Below are positions 1 through 8,502 of a stretch of 64,000 nucleotides of DNA, piece after piece. The translations under genes and the position numbers were made by a program. Under the pieces are notes generated by a model. That model worked only from the letters and a program-made list of their open reading frames with translations, was not told where the DNA came from and made no database searches. The DNA is from an uncultured Acetatifactor sp. (GTDB lineage Bacteria; Bacillota; Clostridia; Lachnospirales; Lachnospiraceae), in the NCBI GenBank assembly GCA_947624245.1, contig CANQJL010000001.1:62001-126000 (forward strand), in the 5' to 3' direction. The first letter of the stretch is position 1, and each line of letters starts with the position of its first letter.

Positions 1-520
1 CGGTAAACGTATACTCGTCATAGGGATCATCCGGATTGGCGATGGGGACTCCGGAATAGTAATCATTCACCCCGTGCTGAATCAATACAAATTCCACACC
101 AGTGAAATCCACCTTTTCCAATTCGTCTATCACACCCGAAAAATATTCCGTATTGCTCTCACGTATCCTGACCGTCTGCTGCACGCCGAAATCGCCTGCC
201 GCCACCGCCTTGGAAAGTCCCACCAGCGAAAGGGAATCCTTGGCATAATCCATGCGGCGCTCACTGTCCGCCCTGCTGATGTAGGTACCGCCGAGTGCAG
301 CGTTAAAGACCGATTTGTCCAAGGCTTTCCCCACCTGTGCCGGCACGCCGGTCTCATCCCTGCACAGACCGAACAGGCTGTCGCCGAAGGCCACAATCTG
401 CACCTGCTGCCGCTCCGCCCCGAGGGTTCTCGGATGAAACGTACACGCCGCCAACAACGCCAGTAAAGTGACCGCCATCAATTCACATATGAGCTTATCC
501 TTATTTAGTTTCTCCGCCAT
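1..520 (-). CDS. SGNH/GDSL-type hydrolase, probable lipoprotein (3' end outside window)
   Basis: My own minus-strand translation from the ATG at 518-520 is open to the window edge (173 codons seen). An N-terminal hydrophobic stretch (about residues 14-25) ends in LAAC, a good lipobox with Cys26, so the protein is probably an exported lipoprotein. The GDSL block AFGDSLFG (about 44-51), an N-x-A-LGGTY block (about 73-80) and HGVNDYYSG (about 149-157) match blocks I, II and III of SGNH esterases; the catalytic Asp-His pair would lie beyond position 1. Such enzymes in glycan loci often remove or transfer O-acyl groups, so it may trim the surface glycan; the substrate is inferred only. It lies 24 bases downstream of the pseG-like gene on the same strand and may share its transcript. 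Confidence 0.8.
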   Translation of the reverse strand, partial: MAEKLNKDKLICELMAVTLLALLAACTFHPRTLGAERQQVQIVAFGDSLFGLCRDETGVPAQVGKALDKSVFNAALGGTYISRADSERRMDYAKDSLSLVGLSKAVAAGDFGVQQTVRIRESNTEYFSGVIDELEKVDFTGVEFVLIQHGVNDYYSGVPIANPDDPYDEYTFT

Positions 521-544
521 ATGATATCCTTCTCTTTTACACTT

Positions 545-1594
545 TTATGCGAGCCACTCATGGGAGTGCGCCAGTGCCTGCAGACGCAGGGCAATGCGCA
601 TGGCCCCCTGTCCATCTACCAGAGAACGCTGCCGCAGACTATAGGTGCGCCGCAACTGTGCGTCATTCCTCAACAGGACAATGCAATCGGCCACTTCTTT
701 TATAAGCTTTTCTCCCTGTCGCAGATAATCGCCCCCATAGCAGACAATCTCATGACGGCGAAAACCCTCCACTATTTTTTGCTGATTATCTACAAAAGAA
801 AAACAAACAATAGGAACGCCAGCCGCGCAGAGCTCATACATTGTAGTTCCACCCGCGGTCACGGCAATATCACAGGACTGCATCAATTCTAACATGTTTA
901 ACACATCACTGTAAACTTGAACCTTGACATTGTTCTTCTCCAAATCGCGCAAATGCGTCAAATATCGGTTGTAAGCCCCACTGATTACACAGTATTCCAT
1001 ATCCTCTGTACCCGGAAAATGCAGAACATATTCTAAGATTTTCCCCGCCAAATCATACTTATCGCTTCCTCCGGTAGTAATCAGAACCCGCTCTGCCCTG
1101 TCTCTGATTTGGTAGGAAACCTGCTCGAATTCCCGACGCAAAGGTGCATATTCCGTGCCAAGCAAATATTCCCTTTCCTGGAAAGATGTCTCTCTCCGGT
1201 AAAGGGATTGCTCTGCAAAAATATTGTAATTAATCTGAATATCCGCAGGCATACCGCAGATGCCTGTGTCATCCATATAACAAATCGGAATATACTCACC
1301 TACTCTGCGAAGATATTCCGCCGTCACATAATAACTGTCAACCAAAAGAACACTCTGGTTCTCCTCTTTCAGAACAGGGATCAGTGTATCCAATTCCTCT
1401 TCCGGCCTCAGGTAAGAGCTCCCCAATATCCTGTATTCTTGTTTTCTGCTTTCCAGAATCGGCACGGCGGAATTATCTGCCACCAGAAAACAGGACGGCT
1501 CCCCCAATCGCTCCAGCGCATCGGCAACGGAAAGACATCTCATGATATGTCCCATTCCAATCTCCCTGCCGCCGTCTGCCCTAATCCAAATCAT
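545..1594 (-). CDS. pseG: PseG-like UDP-2,4-diacetamido-2,4,6-trideoxy-beta-L-altropyranose hydrolase
   Basis: A 349-residue GT-B-fold protein of the PseG/FlmD family, which cleaves UDP from the 2,4-diacetamido-altrose intermediate of pseudaminic acid synthesis. The N-terminal motif GMGHIMRC (residues 13-20) is the family signature, with His16 at the place of the conserved catalytic His. The C-terminal half has the nucleotide-binding loop TAGGTTMYELCAAGVP (about 247-262). Length is slightly above the usual 275-340. The start overlaps the stop of the upstream PseI fusion gene by 4 bases (ATGA), typical of translational coupling. If the N-acyl group of the substrate is altered in this organism, PseG must accept that variant. 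Assignment to the Pse rather than another nonulosonate pathway rests on the motif plus the neighbouring pseI, pseF and pseC genes. Confidence 0.85.
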   Translation of the reverse strand: MIWIRADGGREIGMGHIMRCLSVADALERLGEPSCFLVADNSAVPILESRKQEYRILGSSYLRPEEELDTLIPVLKEENQSVLLVDSYYVTAEYLRRVGEYIPICYMDDTGICGMPADIQINYNIFAEQSLYRRETSFQEREYLLGTEYAPLRREFEQVSYQIRDRAERVLITTGGSDKYDLAGKILEYVLHFPGTEDMEYCVISGAYNRYLTHLRDLEKNNVKVQVYSDVLNMLELMQSCDIAVTAGGTTMYELCAAGVPIVCFSFVDNQQKIVEGFRRHEIVCYGGDYLRQGEKLIKEVADCIVLLRNDAQLRRTYSLRQRSLVDGQGAMRIALRLQALAHSHEWLA

Positions 1595-3252
1595 AGATTT
1601 TCACTGCCTTTCAGACGATTTTTGTAAACCGCAATGTTATCGCTCCAGACAAAAGGATATTTTTTTCGAATCTCCTCCAGCTGGGACATTGTATGACAGG
1701 TGCCCGGACCGACCTGTTTTTGCGGGACAATTCGTCCGGTCTTGATATCTTCCCAGTTTTCCCTGAACAACCGCATTATTTCCGCCAGAAGCTTGTTGTA
1801 AGTGCTCTCAAAAGTTTCCCGCACCTCGTCAAATACCATTTCCCGACGGCACAGAATATCTCCCGTGTCCAATTCCTTCTCCATCTGATGAATCGTCACC
1901 CCTTTTGGCGTATTTTCCAAAAAACTGAAAAAATTAGGAGCCGAGCCACGGTTATAAGGAAGCAGCGAAGTGTGCAAATTAATGATTCTGCCCTTCAGTA
2001 TCTCCAACACATCCTCAGAAATCAGATGACGGTAATTAAAGCTCACCACAAAAGAAGGCTGCATCTGTTCTGCCATCTCCGCCGTCAATTTGTTCGTCAG
2101 CTTATATACCAACGGTTCTCTTTCCCTGAGCCATTGGAACAATTCCTCCGTGTTGTCATTGTTAGTCAGAAAGAGCACCGCGCCTTTTTCCAACACGTCA
2201 AAGGTGACAGGTTCGCCCCGCTTCAGTTCCCTGTCCGTCCTCAGCCCCAAAATATCTTTGAAATACTTTGGTTTCAGACCGTAACCCGGACGGATAATAC
2301 GGATGTTTTCTTCGGTCATAGGCTCCCCTCGCGGGATATCCCTGACACAGAATACAGACCGCCGAAAAACCTTGCTGCTTTCTTCCCCTGCGCTTGCCCC
2401 ATAAACAGGAACATCCACGGCCTTTTGAGCAGCTCTTACCTCGTTCACCAGCGTGCGGTACTCCTCAGGCGTCATGGAAAAAGAGGCATCAGGATTTTCA
2501 ATCTCTCGGCTGAGGCAAAAATGTTTTTCAATGACAGAAGCCCCCAGCGCCACCGCAGCCACGGAGCTCAGACTGCCCAGCGAATGATCCGACAGCCCTA
2601 CAGGGATTCCAAACCTTCGCTTCATATCGCATATCGTACTAAGGTGCATATCTTTCGGATTGGCAGGGTATGCACTGGAGCACTTCAACAGCGCCAGCTG
2701 CCGGTTCCCTGAGGCATATACGGTCTCCACCGCCTCCCGAATCTCCTCAAGTGTCCCCATGCCCGTGGACATGATAATGGGTTTCCCTTTGGAAGCCACA
2801 TACTCGATCAGCGGAAGATCTATCATTTCAAAGGAAGCAATCTTATAAAACCTGAGCCCCAGATCTTCCAGAAAATCCACGGCTGTTCTGTCAAAAGGCG
2901 TGGACAGAAAATCAATACCGACCTTATCCGCCTCCTCCTTCAGCCTTCCCTGCCATTCCCAGGGAGTGTATGCTTTTCCATACAGGCGGTACAGATTCTC
3001 GCCCTCCCAGGTTCCGTTCTTCACCTGAAAATAGGAATTGCTGCAGTCTATCGTCAAGGTGTCCGGTGTATAAGTCTGTATCTTAATACAGTCCGCCCCG
3101 CTCTCCTTGGCGGCGTGGATAATCTCCTTGGCGCGCTCCAAACTGCCCGCATGGTTGGCAGACATCTCCGCAATCATATACACGGGACAGCCATCTCCCA
3201 CTGACCTGTCTCCGATTTGAATTCTGGATGCTCTTTTTCCGTTGTCAGTCAT
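1591..3252 (-). CDS. pseI: Nonulosonic (pseudaminic) acid synthase fused to a C-terminal formyltransferase domain
   Basis: Residues about 10-290 are a NeuB/PseI TIM-barrel synthase (condenses the free sugar with phosphoenolpyruvate): IAEMSANHAG, KIQTYTPDTL, FLSTPFD, KCSSAYPA, GLSDHSLG and IEKHFCLSR are all recognisable. A SAF/antifreeze-like domain follows (about 298-355, ending GEPVTFDVL). PseI proteins normally stop there at about 340-350 residues. This one continues for about 200 residues with a methionyl-tRNA-formyltransferase-like domain: INLHTSLLPYNRGSAPN supplies the Asn and His of the N-H-D triad and LDTGD the Asp. The whole is 553 residues from the chosen ATG at 3252, which has AGAGG just upstream; an ATG 12 bases earlier is possible. 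The domain most simply N-formylates the nonulosonate or its precursor. The linkage is seen in one uninterrupted frame. Confidence 0.85.
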   Translation of the reverse strand: MTDNGKRASRIQIGDRSVGDGCPVYMIAEMSANHAGSLERAKEIIHAAKESGADCIKIQTYTPDTLTIDCSNSYFQVKNGTWEGENLYRLYGKAYTPWEWQGRLKEEADKVGIDFLSTPFDRTAVDFLEDLGLRFYKIASFEMIDLPLIEYVASKGKPIIMSTGMGTLEEIREAVETVYASGNRQLALLKCSSAYPANPKDMHLSTICDMKRRFGIPVGLSDHSLGSLSSVAAVALGASVIEKHFCLSREIENPDASFSMTPEEYRTLVNEVRAAQKAVDVPVYGASAGEESSKVFRRSVFCVRDIPRGEPMTEENIRIIRPGYGLKPKYFKDILGLRTDRELKRGEPVTFDVLEKGAVLFLTNNDNTEELFQWLREREPLVYKLTNKLTAEMAEQMQPSFVVSFNYRHLISEDVLEILKGRIINLHTSLLPYNRGSAPNFFSFLENTPKGVTIHQMEKELDTGDILCRREMVFDEVRETFESTYNKLLAEIMRLFRENWEDIKTGRIVPQKQVGPGTCHTMSQLEEIRKKYPFVWSDNIAVYKNRLKGSENL

Positions 3253-3280
3253 TTTTCCTCTCATTTTTCCATATCCGATT

Positions 3281-3985
3281 CTAACAGTTCTTGTTTTCGT
3301 TTTCTTTCAGAAGCCGGTATTTCAGTTCTGCCAGTTCCCAGTCTTCCTCCGTGTCTATGTCCTGGATCTCCGTCTCCGACAGCACGAGAGGCACTGTCTT
3401 TTCCATAATCAATACCTGCTGCCGCTCAAAGCTGTCCGTATTGAGACAGTAGAACTGTCCCACATCGTGATAGAAGGGTTCCAAATCCTGAGACCTAGTG
3501 TTGCGGTATTGGGGCCATTTAAATTTCAGATACCCGTCCTCCAACACTACGCCCCTCTGGGGAGGAAAACCGAACCGTACCACCGGAATCACACTGTCCG
3601 CTTTCGTTTCTTCTAAAAGTTCCATGGCAGATCTCAAACGGTCCGCCGTGATAAAAGGCGCCGTTGGATAAATACAACACACCGTTTCAAAATGCTTCCC
3701 GCGCTTTCTGTACTCACTCAACACCTCCAGCAGCACATCGCTGGTGACAGCATAGTCATTGGCAGTTTTCTCGCTCCTGAAAAACGGCACCTCTGCGCCG
3801 TACTTTCGTGCAATCTCGGCAATCTCCTCATCGTCCGTAGACACCATCACCGTGTCGAACACGCCGGAGGCAATTGCCGCTTCTATGGAATATGCCAGAA
3901 TGGGCTTCCCGCAGAATTCTTTTATATTTTTTCGGGGAATGCGTTTACTTCCGCCCCGCGCGGTGATAATTGCTGCTGTCTTCAT
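3281..3985 (-). CDS. pseF: CMP-nonulosonate cytidylyltransferase (PseF-like)
   Basis: A 234-residue cytidylyltransferase of the NeuA/PseF family that activates the nonulosonic acid with CTP. The N-terminal signature RGGSKRIPRKNIK (about 10-22) is the CTP-binding loop, and KPILAYSIEAA, YPTAPFI and DIDTEEDWELAE near the C-terminus are typical of PseF. I chose the ATG at 3985 because GGGAG lies just upstream and the family motif begins about ten residues in; a longer frame to 4024 adds 13 residues without conservation. It sits 28 bases upstream of the pseI fusion gene and shares its strand, completing pseG-pseI-pseF as a block. The product CMP-Pse (or an N-acyl variant) would feed a transferase such as the GT52-like protein at 10.3-11.4 kb. 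Confidence 0.88.
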   Translation of the reverse strand: MKTAAIITARGGSKRIPRKNIKEFCGKPILAYSIEAAIASGVFDTVMVSTDDEEIAEIARKYGAEVPFFRSEKTANDYAVTSDVLLEVLSEYRKRGKHFETVCCIYPTAPFITADRLRSAMELLEETKADSVIPVVRFGFPPQRGVVLEDGYLKFKWPQYRNTRSQDLEPFYHDVGQFYCLNTDSFERQQVLIMEKTVPLVLSETEIQDIDTEEDWELAELKYRLLKENENKNC

Positions 3986-4045
3986 TTGCCCGCTCCCTCT
4001 CTGTTCCGTGTTCTTCAGAAACATGTCAGCTCTAACCTTTCAGAA

Positions 4046-4945
4046 TTATTTGGCCGGATTGCCTTTTACCGTAACACCTGCAGGCACATTCTTTGTCACA
4101 ACGGCTCCCATACCCACAAACGCATCACTTCCAACGGATACACCGTCCCGAATCACGGCGTTTCCGGAGAGATAGGCCCTTTCTCCAGTAGAGGAGCTCC
4201 CCATCATCAGAACTTCTCCCACAATAATCGTATTTTTTCCGAGTCTAACGTTATGCGAGATAAAAGAACAATTGTCGATTCGGCTCCCGCTTCCGATAAC
4301 AGTATTATCTATAGCCCCTTTACAGACAACGCTGTTCGCGCCGATCTGCACATCGTTTTCTATCACAACGCCTCCAAACTGAGGAATCGTCAAAATCTTT
4401 CCCTCCTCATTTCTGCGCGTTGTCAGACCGTCAGAACCGATTACCGTATTTTCGCGAATGATACAATCATCGCCGATCTGCACACTGCCGACGATTCGAA
4501 CGCCGGATGCGATATAGCAGTTTTTCCCGATTTGTACATCGCCGTCCACATAGGCCCCCGGAAAAATAATGGTTCCCTCTCCTATCTCCGCACCGTCACA
4601 GATCATCGCTCCGGCTTTCACCTGATATGGCTTTGGCATAGCGTTGTAAGTCACATGATTTTCATAAAAAAACCGGGCAAATCCGTAACGCGGTTCTTTG
4701 GAAAGAATCACGGCATGTTTTTTTGCAAGTTCTTCCGGAACAGGTCGACTTTCCGGCCAGATCACAATGCACTCCTCTACGGTCAGCACTGCCTCCCAGT
4801 ATTCCATAAACCCTTCCGTCACAAATAATACGGCATTATTCTTCGGGTTGGAAAGACTGGCCGGACGAACCACCTGAAAGTGTTTTGTCTCGTCATATTT
4901 TGATGCGTCTATGCAAAAAAATTCCTTTAATTTATCAGTCCTCAC
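4046..4945 (-). CDS. LpxD/hexapeptide-repeat acyltransferase
   Basis: A 299-residue protein. Residues about 110-299 form a left-handed beta-helix of hexapeptide repeats (many [IV]-G-x-x-x units such as IGEGTIIFPGAYVDG, IGDDCIIRENTVIGS, VQIGANSVV, VSVGSDAFVGMGAVV), ending NVPAGVTVKGNPAK, the usual C-cap of this superfamily. The first 100 residues are a separate domain resembling the N-terminal part of LpxD-like acyltransferases. A His in SFISHNVRLG is a plausible catalytic base. It likely N- or O-acylates a sugar using acyl-CoA or acyl carrier protein. The start codon overlaps the stop of the upstream PIG-L deacetylase by 4 bases, so the two probably act on the same substrate: deacetylate, then re-acylate. 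Substrate is inferred from context only. Confidence 0.75.
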   Translation of the reverse strand: MRTDKLKEFFCIDASKYDETKHFQVVRPASLSNPKNNAVLFVTEGFMEYWEAVLTVEECIVIWPESRPVPEELAKKHAVILSKEPRYGFARFFYENHVTYNAMPKPYQVKAGAMICDGAEIGEGTIIFPGAYVDGDVQIGKNCYIASGVRIVGSVQIGDDCIIRENTVIGSDGLTTRRNEEGKILTIPQFGGVVIENDVQIGANSVVCKGAIDNTVIGSGSRIDNCSFISHNVRLGKNTIIVGEVLMMGSSSTGERAYLSGNAVIRDGVSVGSDAFVGMGAVVTKNVPAGVTVKGNPAK

Positions 4946-5589
4946 AGCATAAGTTCCTCTCTCAGCACTTCAAATACCTCTCCGTACATTTTCCCCATCT
5001 CATATCCGCGAAATGCCGCCCTTGCCGACACACCGCGAATCCAGTAATCGCCATATTTATTTTTCTCCGTGACATGCTCGTCCAACGCTGCAATCTTCGT
5101 GTCGATCACATCAGTAATGTCCACATACAATTGCGGGCGAAAACCCACATAAGATCTTCCTGAAGGAGAAATGGGTTCGTAAAAATAAATGGTGTTATAC
5201 CGTCGTGCCGCAGAGATGGTAGCCTTTCCGACTGCGACATGGGCCTGATGTGTGTCAAACGGCCAGTGCGTAAAAATAATGTCCGGCTTAATAATATTAA
5301 TCCGTTTTTCTATTGCCTCCACTGTCCTGGAATCATAGGCAATATCCTTATTGCTGAAATCCAGAATATCCAAATCCTTACAGCCCAAGACCCGTGCCGC
5401 ATTTCTTCCCTCCTGCATAGCAGTCTCATCGGTTCTCATGACTTTTCCGTTATAATCGGTATAGCCGGATCTGCTCATGACAATCATGTGAACATCATGT
5501 CCGTCGCGGATCGCCTTTGCCAAGGTTCCTCCCGCAGCCAACTCAATGTCATCCAAATGCGCACCGATTGCAACAATCACCTTCTTCAT
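4942..5589 (-). CDS. PIG-L/LmbE family N-deacetylase
   Basis: A 215-residue zinc-dependent deacetylase. The family motif AHxDD is present as AHLDD (residues 10-14; the usual Pro is Leu), and the second metal motif HxxDxHxxH-type is seen as HWPFDTHQAH (108-117, His108, Asp112, His114, His117). RTDETAMQEGRNAARVLG (about 52-69) is also typical. PIG-L enzymes remove N-acetyl groups from amino sugars. The position between a glycosyltransferase and an LpxD-like acyltransferase, and four genes from a PseI-formyltransferase fusion, suggests that it exposes an amine on the nonulosonate or its precursor so that a different acyl group can be added. No signal peptide, so it acts in the cytoplasm. Confidence 0.85.
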   Translation of the reverse strand: MKKVIVAIGAHLDDIELAAGGTLAKAIRDGHDVHMIVMSRSGYTDYNGKVMRTDETAMQEGRNAARVLGCKDLDILDFSNKDIAYDSRTVEAIEKRINIIKPDIIFTHWPFDTHQAHVAVGKATISAARRYNTIYFYEPISPSGRSYVGFRPQLYVDITDVIDTKIAALDEHVTEKNKYGDYWIRGVSARAAFRGYEMGKMYGEVFEVLREELML

Positions 5590-5605
5590 TCTATCATCTT
5601 CCTCC

Positions 5606-6640
5606 TTATTGTTCTGCTTTCTTACCTTTTAACTTTCTGTATATTTGTTTTAACTTGAAAATAACCATAAACGCGATTGTAGACCTCAAATGCAGATTGA
5701 TCAGTTTTTTCTCATACTCATCAGTATTTTTCATGTAATAAGGGTTTTGGCGGAAATCAGGAAATGTGGATACCATTTCCTCTCCCAGCTCTCTTACAAA
5801 TCCTGCATCTTTCTTCAAATTGCTTTGCATGTAAGAAAATAAAGTGTTCTGGTAAAACAGCACGCTGAAACGATACTCTATCACCTCCGGAAATTCTTCC
5901 AACGCACCGTTTTCCCTTGCATATTTCAACATGATGCGCATTGCTTCCATGCGATCCCGGCACTTTTTCATGTCGACATCATGTGTTGTCGAGTCCTCAT
6001 GCTGATAATAAAAAACGTTCGCCTCCGGAATATGTTCAAAATGTTGCATCCGCATCCCAATTTCAACAAAAGTTGCATTATCCTCATATGACATGTGCTC
6101 GGGAAACCGAAATTCCTTATCAAAAAAAATCTTCCGCGCATAAATTTTGGTGCCAAGCGGTCCGGGATGCAGCAAATATTTTTTTCTGAGCTCATGGTCA
6201 AATATTCCCGTCTGACTGAGAAAATTGCACTCCTCCCGCTGTGTGGGAATCATGGTATGCTCATACACCCTGCACATATCCGTTCCCACAACGTCCGCCC
6301 CTGTACGTTCTGCAAGTTCCACCATTCTTTCATAAAGGTTTTCAACGACCCAATCGTCGGCATCCATAAAACCGACATATCGCCCCTTGGCTTCCCGTAA
6401 GCCTAAATTTCTTGCGCCCCCCTGTCTTCTGTTCTCCGGAGACGCAATCACCTTGACCCTCCCGGGATATCTCTTTTCAAATTCCCGAAGAACCTCAAGT
6501 GAATCATCCGTAGAAGCATCGTCCACGGCAATGACCTCCATGCTCTGCAATGTCTGCCGCACCAAAGAATTGATACAGTATTCCAGTTTACCGTCCCCTG
6601 CCATATTATAAACAGGCACTATCACGCTCAAGTCCAGCAT
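5606..6640 (-). CDS. Family 2 glycosyltransferase
   Basis: A 344-residue GT-A glycosyltransferase. It opens with LSVIVPVYN (residues 4-12), has the nucleotide-binding VDDASTDDS (about 39-47), NLGLREAKG and the metal-binding FMDADDW (about 91-97, DxD at 93-95). The C-terminal third (about 220-344) is helical and variable, without transmembrane segments, ending in a Lys-rich tail likely to touch the membrane. Its start lies inside the 3' end of the upstream ABC exporter gene (13-base overlap), so the two are probably co-translated. It likely adds one sugar to a lipid-linked glycan on the cytoplasmic face; donor and acceptor cannot be read from the sequence. Confidence 0.88.
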   Translation of the reverse strand: MLDLSVIVPVYNMAGDGKLEYCINSLVRQTLQSMEVIAVDDASTDDSLEVLREFEKRYPGRVKVIASPENRRQGGARNLGLREAKGRYVGFMDADDWVVENLYERMVELAERTGADVVGTDMCRVYEHTMIPTQREECNFLSQTGIFDHELRKKYLLHPGPLGTKIYARKIFFDKEFRFPEHMSYEDNATFVEIGMRMQHFEHIPEANVFYYQHEDSTTHDVDMKKCRDRMEAMRIMLKYARENGALEEFPEVIEYRFSVLFYQNTLFSYMQSNLKKDAGFVRELGEEMVSTFPDFRQNPYYMKNTDEYEKKLINLHLRSTIAFMVIFKLKQIYRKLKGKKAEQ

Positions 6641-8391
6641 TGATCTTTATCCTTTCTGACCACACGAGCCTTCCCGTCCTCCACCCGATATACCAGATCG
6701 CACTTCTCAATGGTCTGAAGCCTGTGCGCAATGATAATAAGCGTCTTGCGCCCATGCAGTCTGTTGATGGAATCCATCACCGCCGCCTCCGTATCGCCGT
6801 CCAGCGCCGAAGTGGCCTCGTCCATCACCAGCACTTCCGGATCATGATAGAGCGCTCTGGCAATGCCGATTCTCTGCCGCTGTCCGCCGGAGAGCCGAAT
6901 GCCCCTCTCACCGATACCTGTGTCAAGCCCTTCCGGCAGGCTCCGCACAAATTCATCCAGCTGGGCTTCCCGAAGCACCTCCCACAGCCTGTCTTCCTCT
7001 ATTTTTTCCTTGGGCACGCCAAATGCCACATTGCTCCTGATGGTATCGTCCAGCATGAAGATCATCTGCGGAATATATCCGATATTTTTCAGCCAGCCCC
7101 TGTAATTCTCCCTCACGTTCACGCCGTCCGCCGTAATCTCGCCGGTGCGTATCTCAAGCAGCCCCAGCAGAATGTCCACCACCGTACTTTTCCCGGCGCC
7201 GGTGGTTCCCACGATTCCCACAGAGGAACCGATAGGTATGGTCAAATCTGCATGGTCAAAGATGAGCTTGTCCGTATTGGGATACGCATAGGTGATATCC
7301 CGCAGTTCGATGCAATCCTTCATGGGCATCTTCCGTTCGTCCGCGGTAAATGCGGACAGATCCACTTTGTCGCCCCGAATCTCATCCTGCAGGTTGTCGC
7401 TGACGCCCATAAAGAAGGGTTCAAAGTACGCGATGGAATTGATCTGGTTGCTGATCCGGTTCACGCAGGGCAAAAGGACAAAAGCCGCCGCTGCCAGAGT
7501 GGCAAGCACGCTCAGCATATCTTCGGCGGAAACACCCGTGACCACCTGAAAGATCATATAGCCTACCATGGCCGCCACGCAGGCCGTCTCCAGAAGCAGC
7601 TTGGGAATATTGTTGTAAAGACTGTATCGCTGTACCGCATCCACATAACCACGGCCGCATTTGACATACTCTCCCACAAAATACTGCTCCCTGCCGTATA
7701 CCTTGACCTCCTTGATTCCCTGAACCGTCTGAGAAATCCATTTGAACAGACTGCTGTAGTAATCCTGATTATCCTTGCCCGCCTTGTACATGACAGGCTT
7801 CAGTATCTTCTTCACCAGGACCATAAGTGCAATCAGCACCACTGCCAGGACCATAGTCATAGTGCCGTTGGTCAGAAAACAATACCCTACAATGAACAGA
7901 GATACCACCCCGTCCGACAGAAGCTGTAAAAGCGCCAGAATCAGCGCGTACATATTGTTCACATCCGAGGTGATGCTGCGCTGTATCACAGCCGTGTCCG
8001 CATTCAGATAGAACTCATAGCCCCTTCGCAGATAATTGCGCATCATGCGCTCCGAAGTCCGGAACTGATTAGTATATACGAAGGCAAACGTCAGCTTCTG
8101 CTGGAAATACAGGAAGAGATTCTTGACCACGAACACGGCGACCAAAAGAACCATCACCGTAACGGAAAAGCTCTCATAGCTGTCGCTTCCCAACAGGTCG
8201 TACAGCGCGGATACCGCCCGGCTGTTCTCCACGGCATGGGGGTCAATGACCACGTTCACCACCTGCACCAGCATTCCGACGCCTGCGGTCTGCAAAAAAG
8301 CGCCGATGACCATCAGCACCATCAGACCCGCCATGATACGCTTTTGTCTCCCGTCCAAGAGTATATTAAGCTTTTTTATTATTCTTATCAC
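6628..8391 (-). CDS. ABC exporter, fused permease-ATPase (PglK/MsbA-like flippase)
   Basis: A 587-residue half-transporter: about six transmembrane helices in residues 15-320 and an ATPase in about 355-587 with Walker A GTTGAGKST, Q-loop region GYIPQMIFMLDD, signature LSGGQRQRIGIARAL, Walker B VLVMDEATSALD and the switch His in IIIAHRLQTIEKCD. Half-transporters of this shape flip lipid-linked oligosaccharides (PglK) or lipids (MsbA) as homodimers. It overlaps the downstream GT2 gene and lies within the Pse gene block, so I infer that it exports the pseudaminic-acid-containing lipid-linked glycan. The separate Wzx gene at 34.3-35.8 kb suggests that two export routes coexist. Confidence 0.9.
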   Translation of the reverse strand: MIRIIKKLNILLDGRQKRIMAGLMVLMVIGAFLQTAGVGMLVQVVNVVIDPHAVENSRAVSALYDLLGSDSYESFSVTVMVLLVAVFVVKNLFLYFQQKLTFAFVYTNQFRTSERMMRNYLRRGYEFYLNADTAVIQRSITSDVNNMYALILALLQLLSDGVVSLFIVGYCFLTNGTMTMVLAVVLIALMVLVKKILKPVMYKAGKDNQDYYSSLFKWISQTVQGIKEVKVYGREQYFVGEYVKCGRGYVDAVQRYSLYNNIPKLLLETACVAAMVGYMIFQVVTGVSAEDMLSVLATLAAAAFVLLPCVNRISNQINSIAYFEPFFMGVSDNLQDEIRGDKVDLSAFTADERKMPMKDCIELRDITYAYPNTDKLIFDHADLTIPIGSSVGIVGTTGAGKSTVVDILLGLLEIRTGEITADGVNVRENYRGWLKNIGYIPQMIFMLDDTIRSNVAFGVPKEKIEEDRLWEVLREAQLDEFVRSLPEGLDTGIGERGIRLSGGQRQRIGIARALYHDPEVLVMDEATSALDGDTEAAVMDSINRLHGRKTLIIIAHRLQTIEKCDLVYRVEDGKARVVRKDKDQCWT

Positions 8392-8502
8392 AGCAGTTTC
8401 TCCTCGCCATGAAATTTCAGTCAGTACCCCGTCACCCTCTGGGGCTGCAAACTACTATGGATAGTGTACCACAGCTTATCCTTTCAGTAAATCTTTCTTT
8501 CC

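Noticed and set aside
1693-2712. Long plus-strand open frame (339 codons) opposite the pseI fusion, and similar long frames at 3692-4828 and 14640-16046
   Set aside because: They are antisense shadows of well-recognised genes, rich in His/Arg/Gln, with no family motifs and no ribosome sites.
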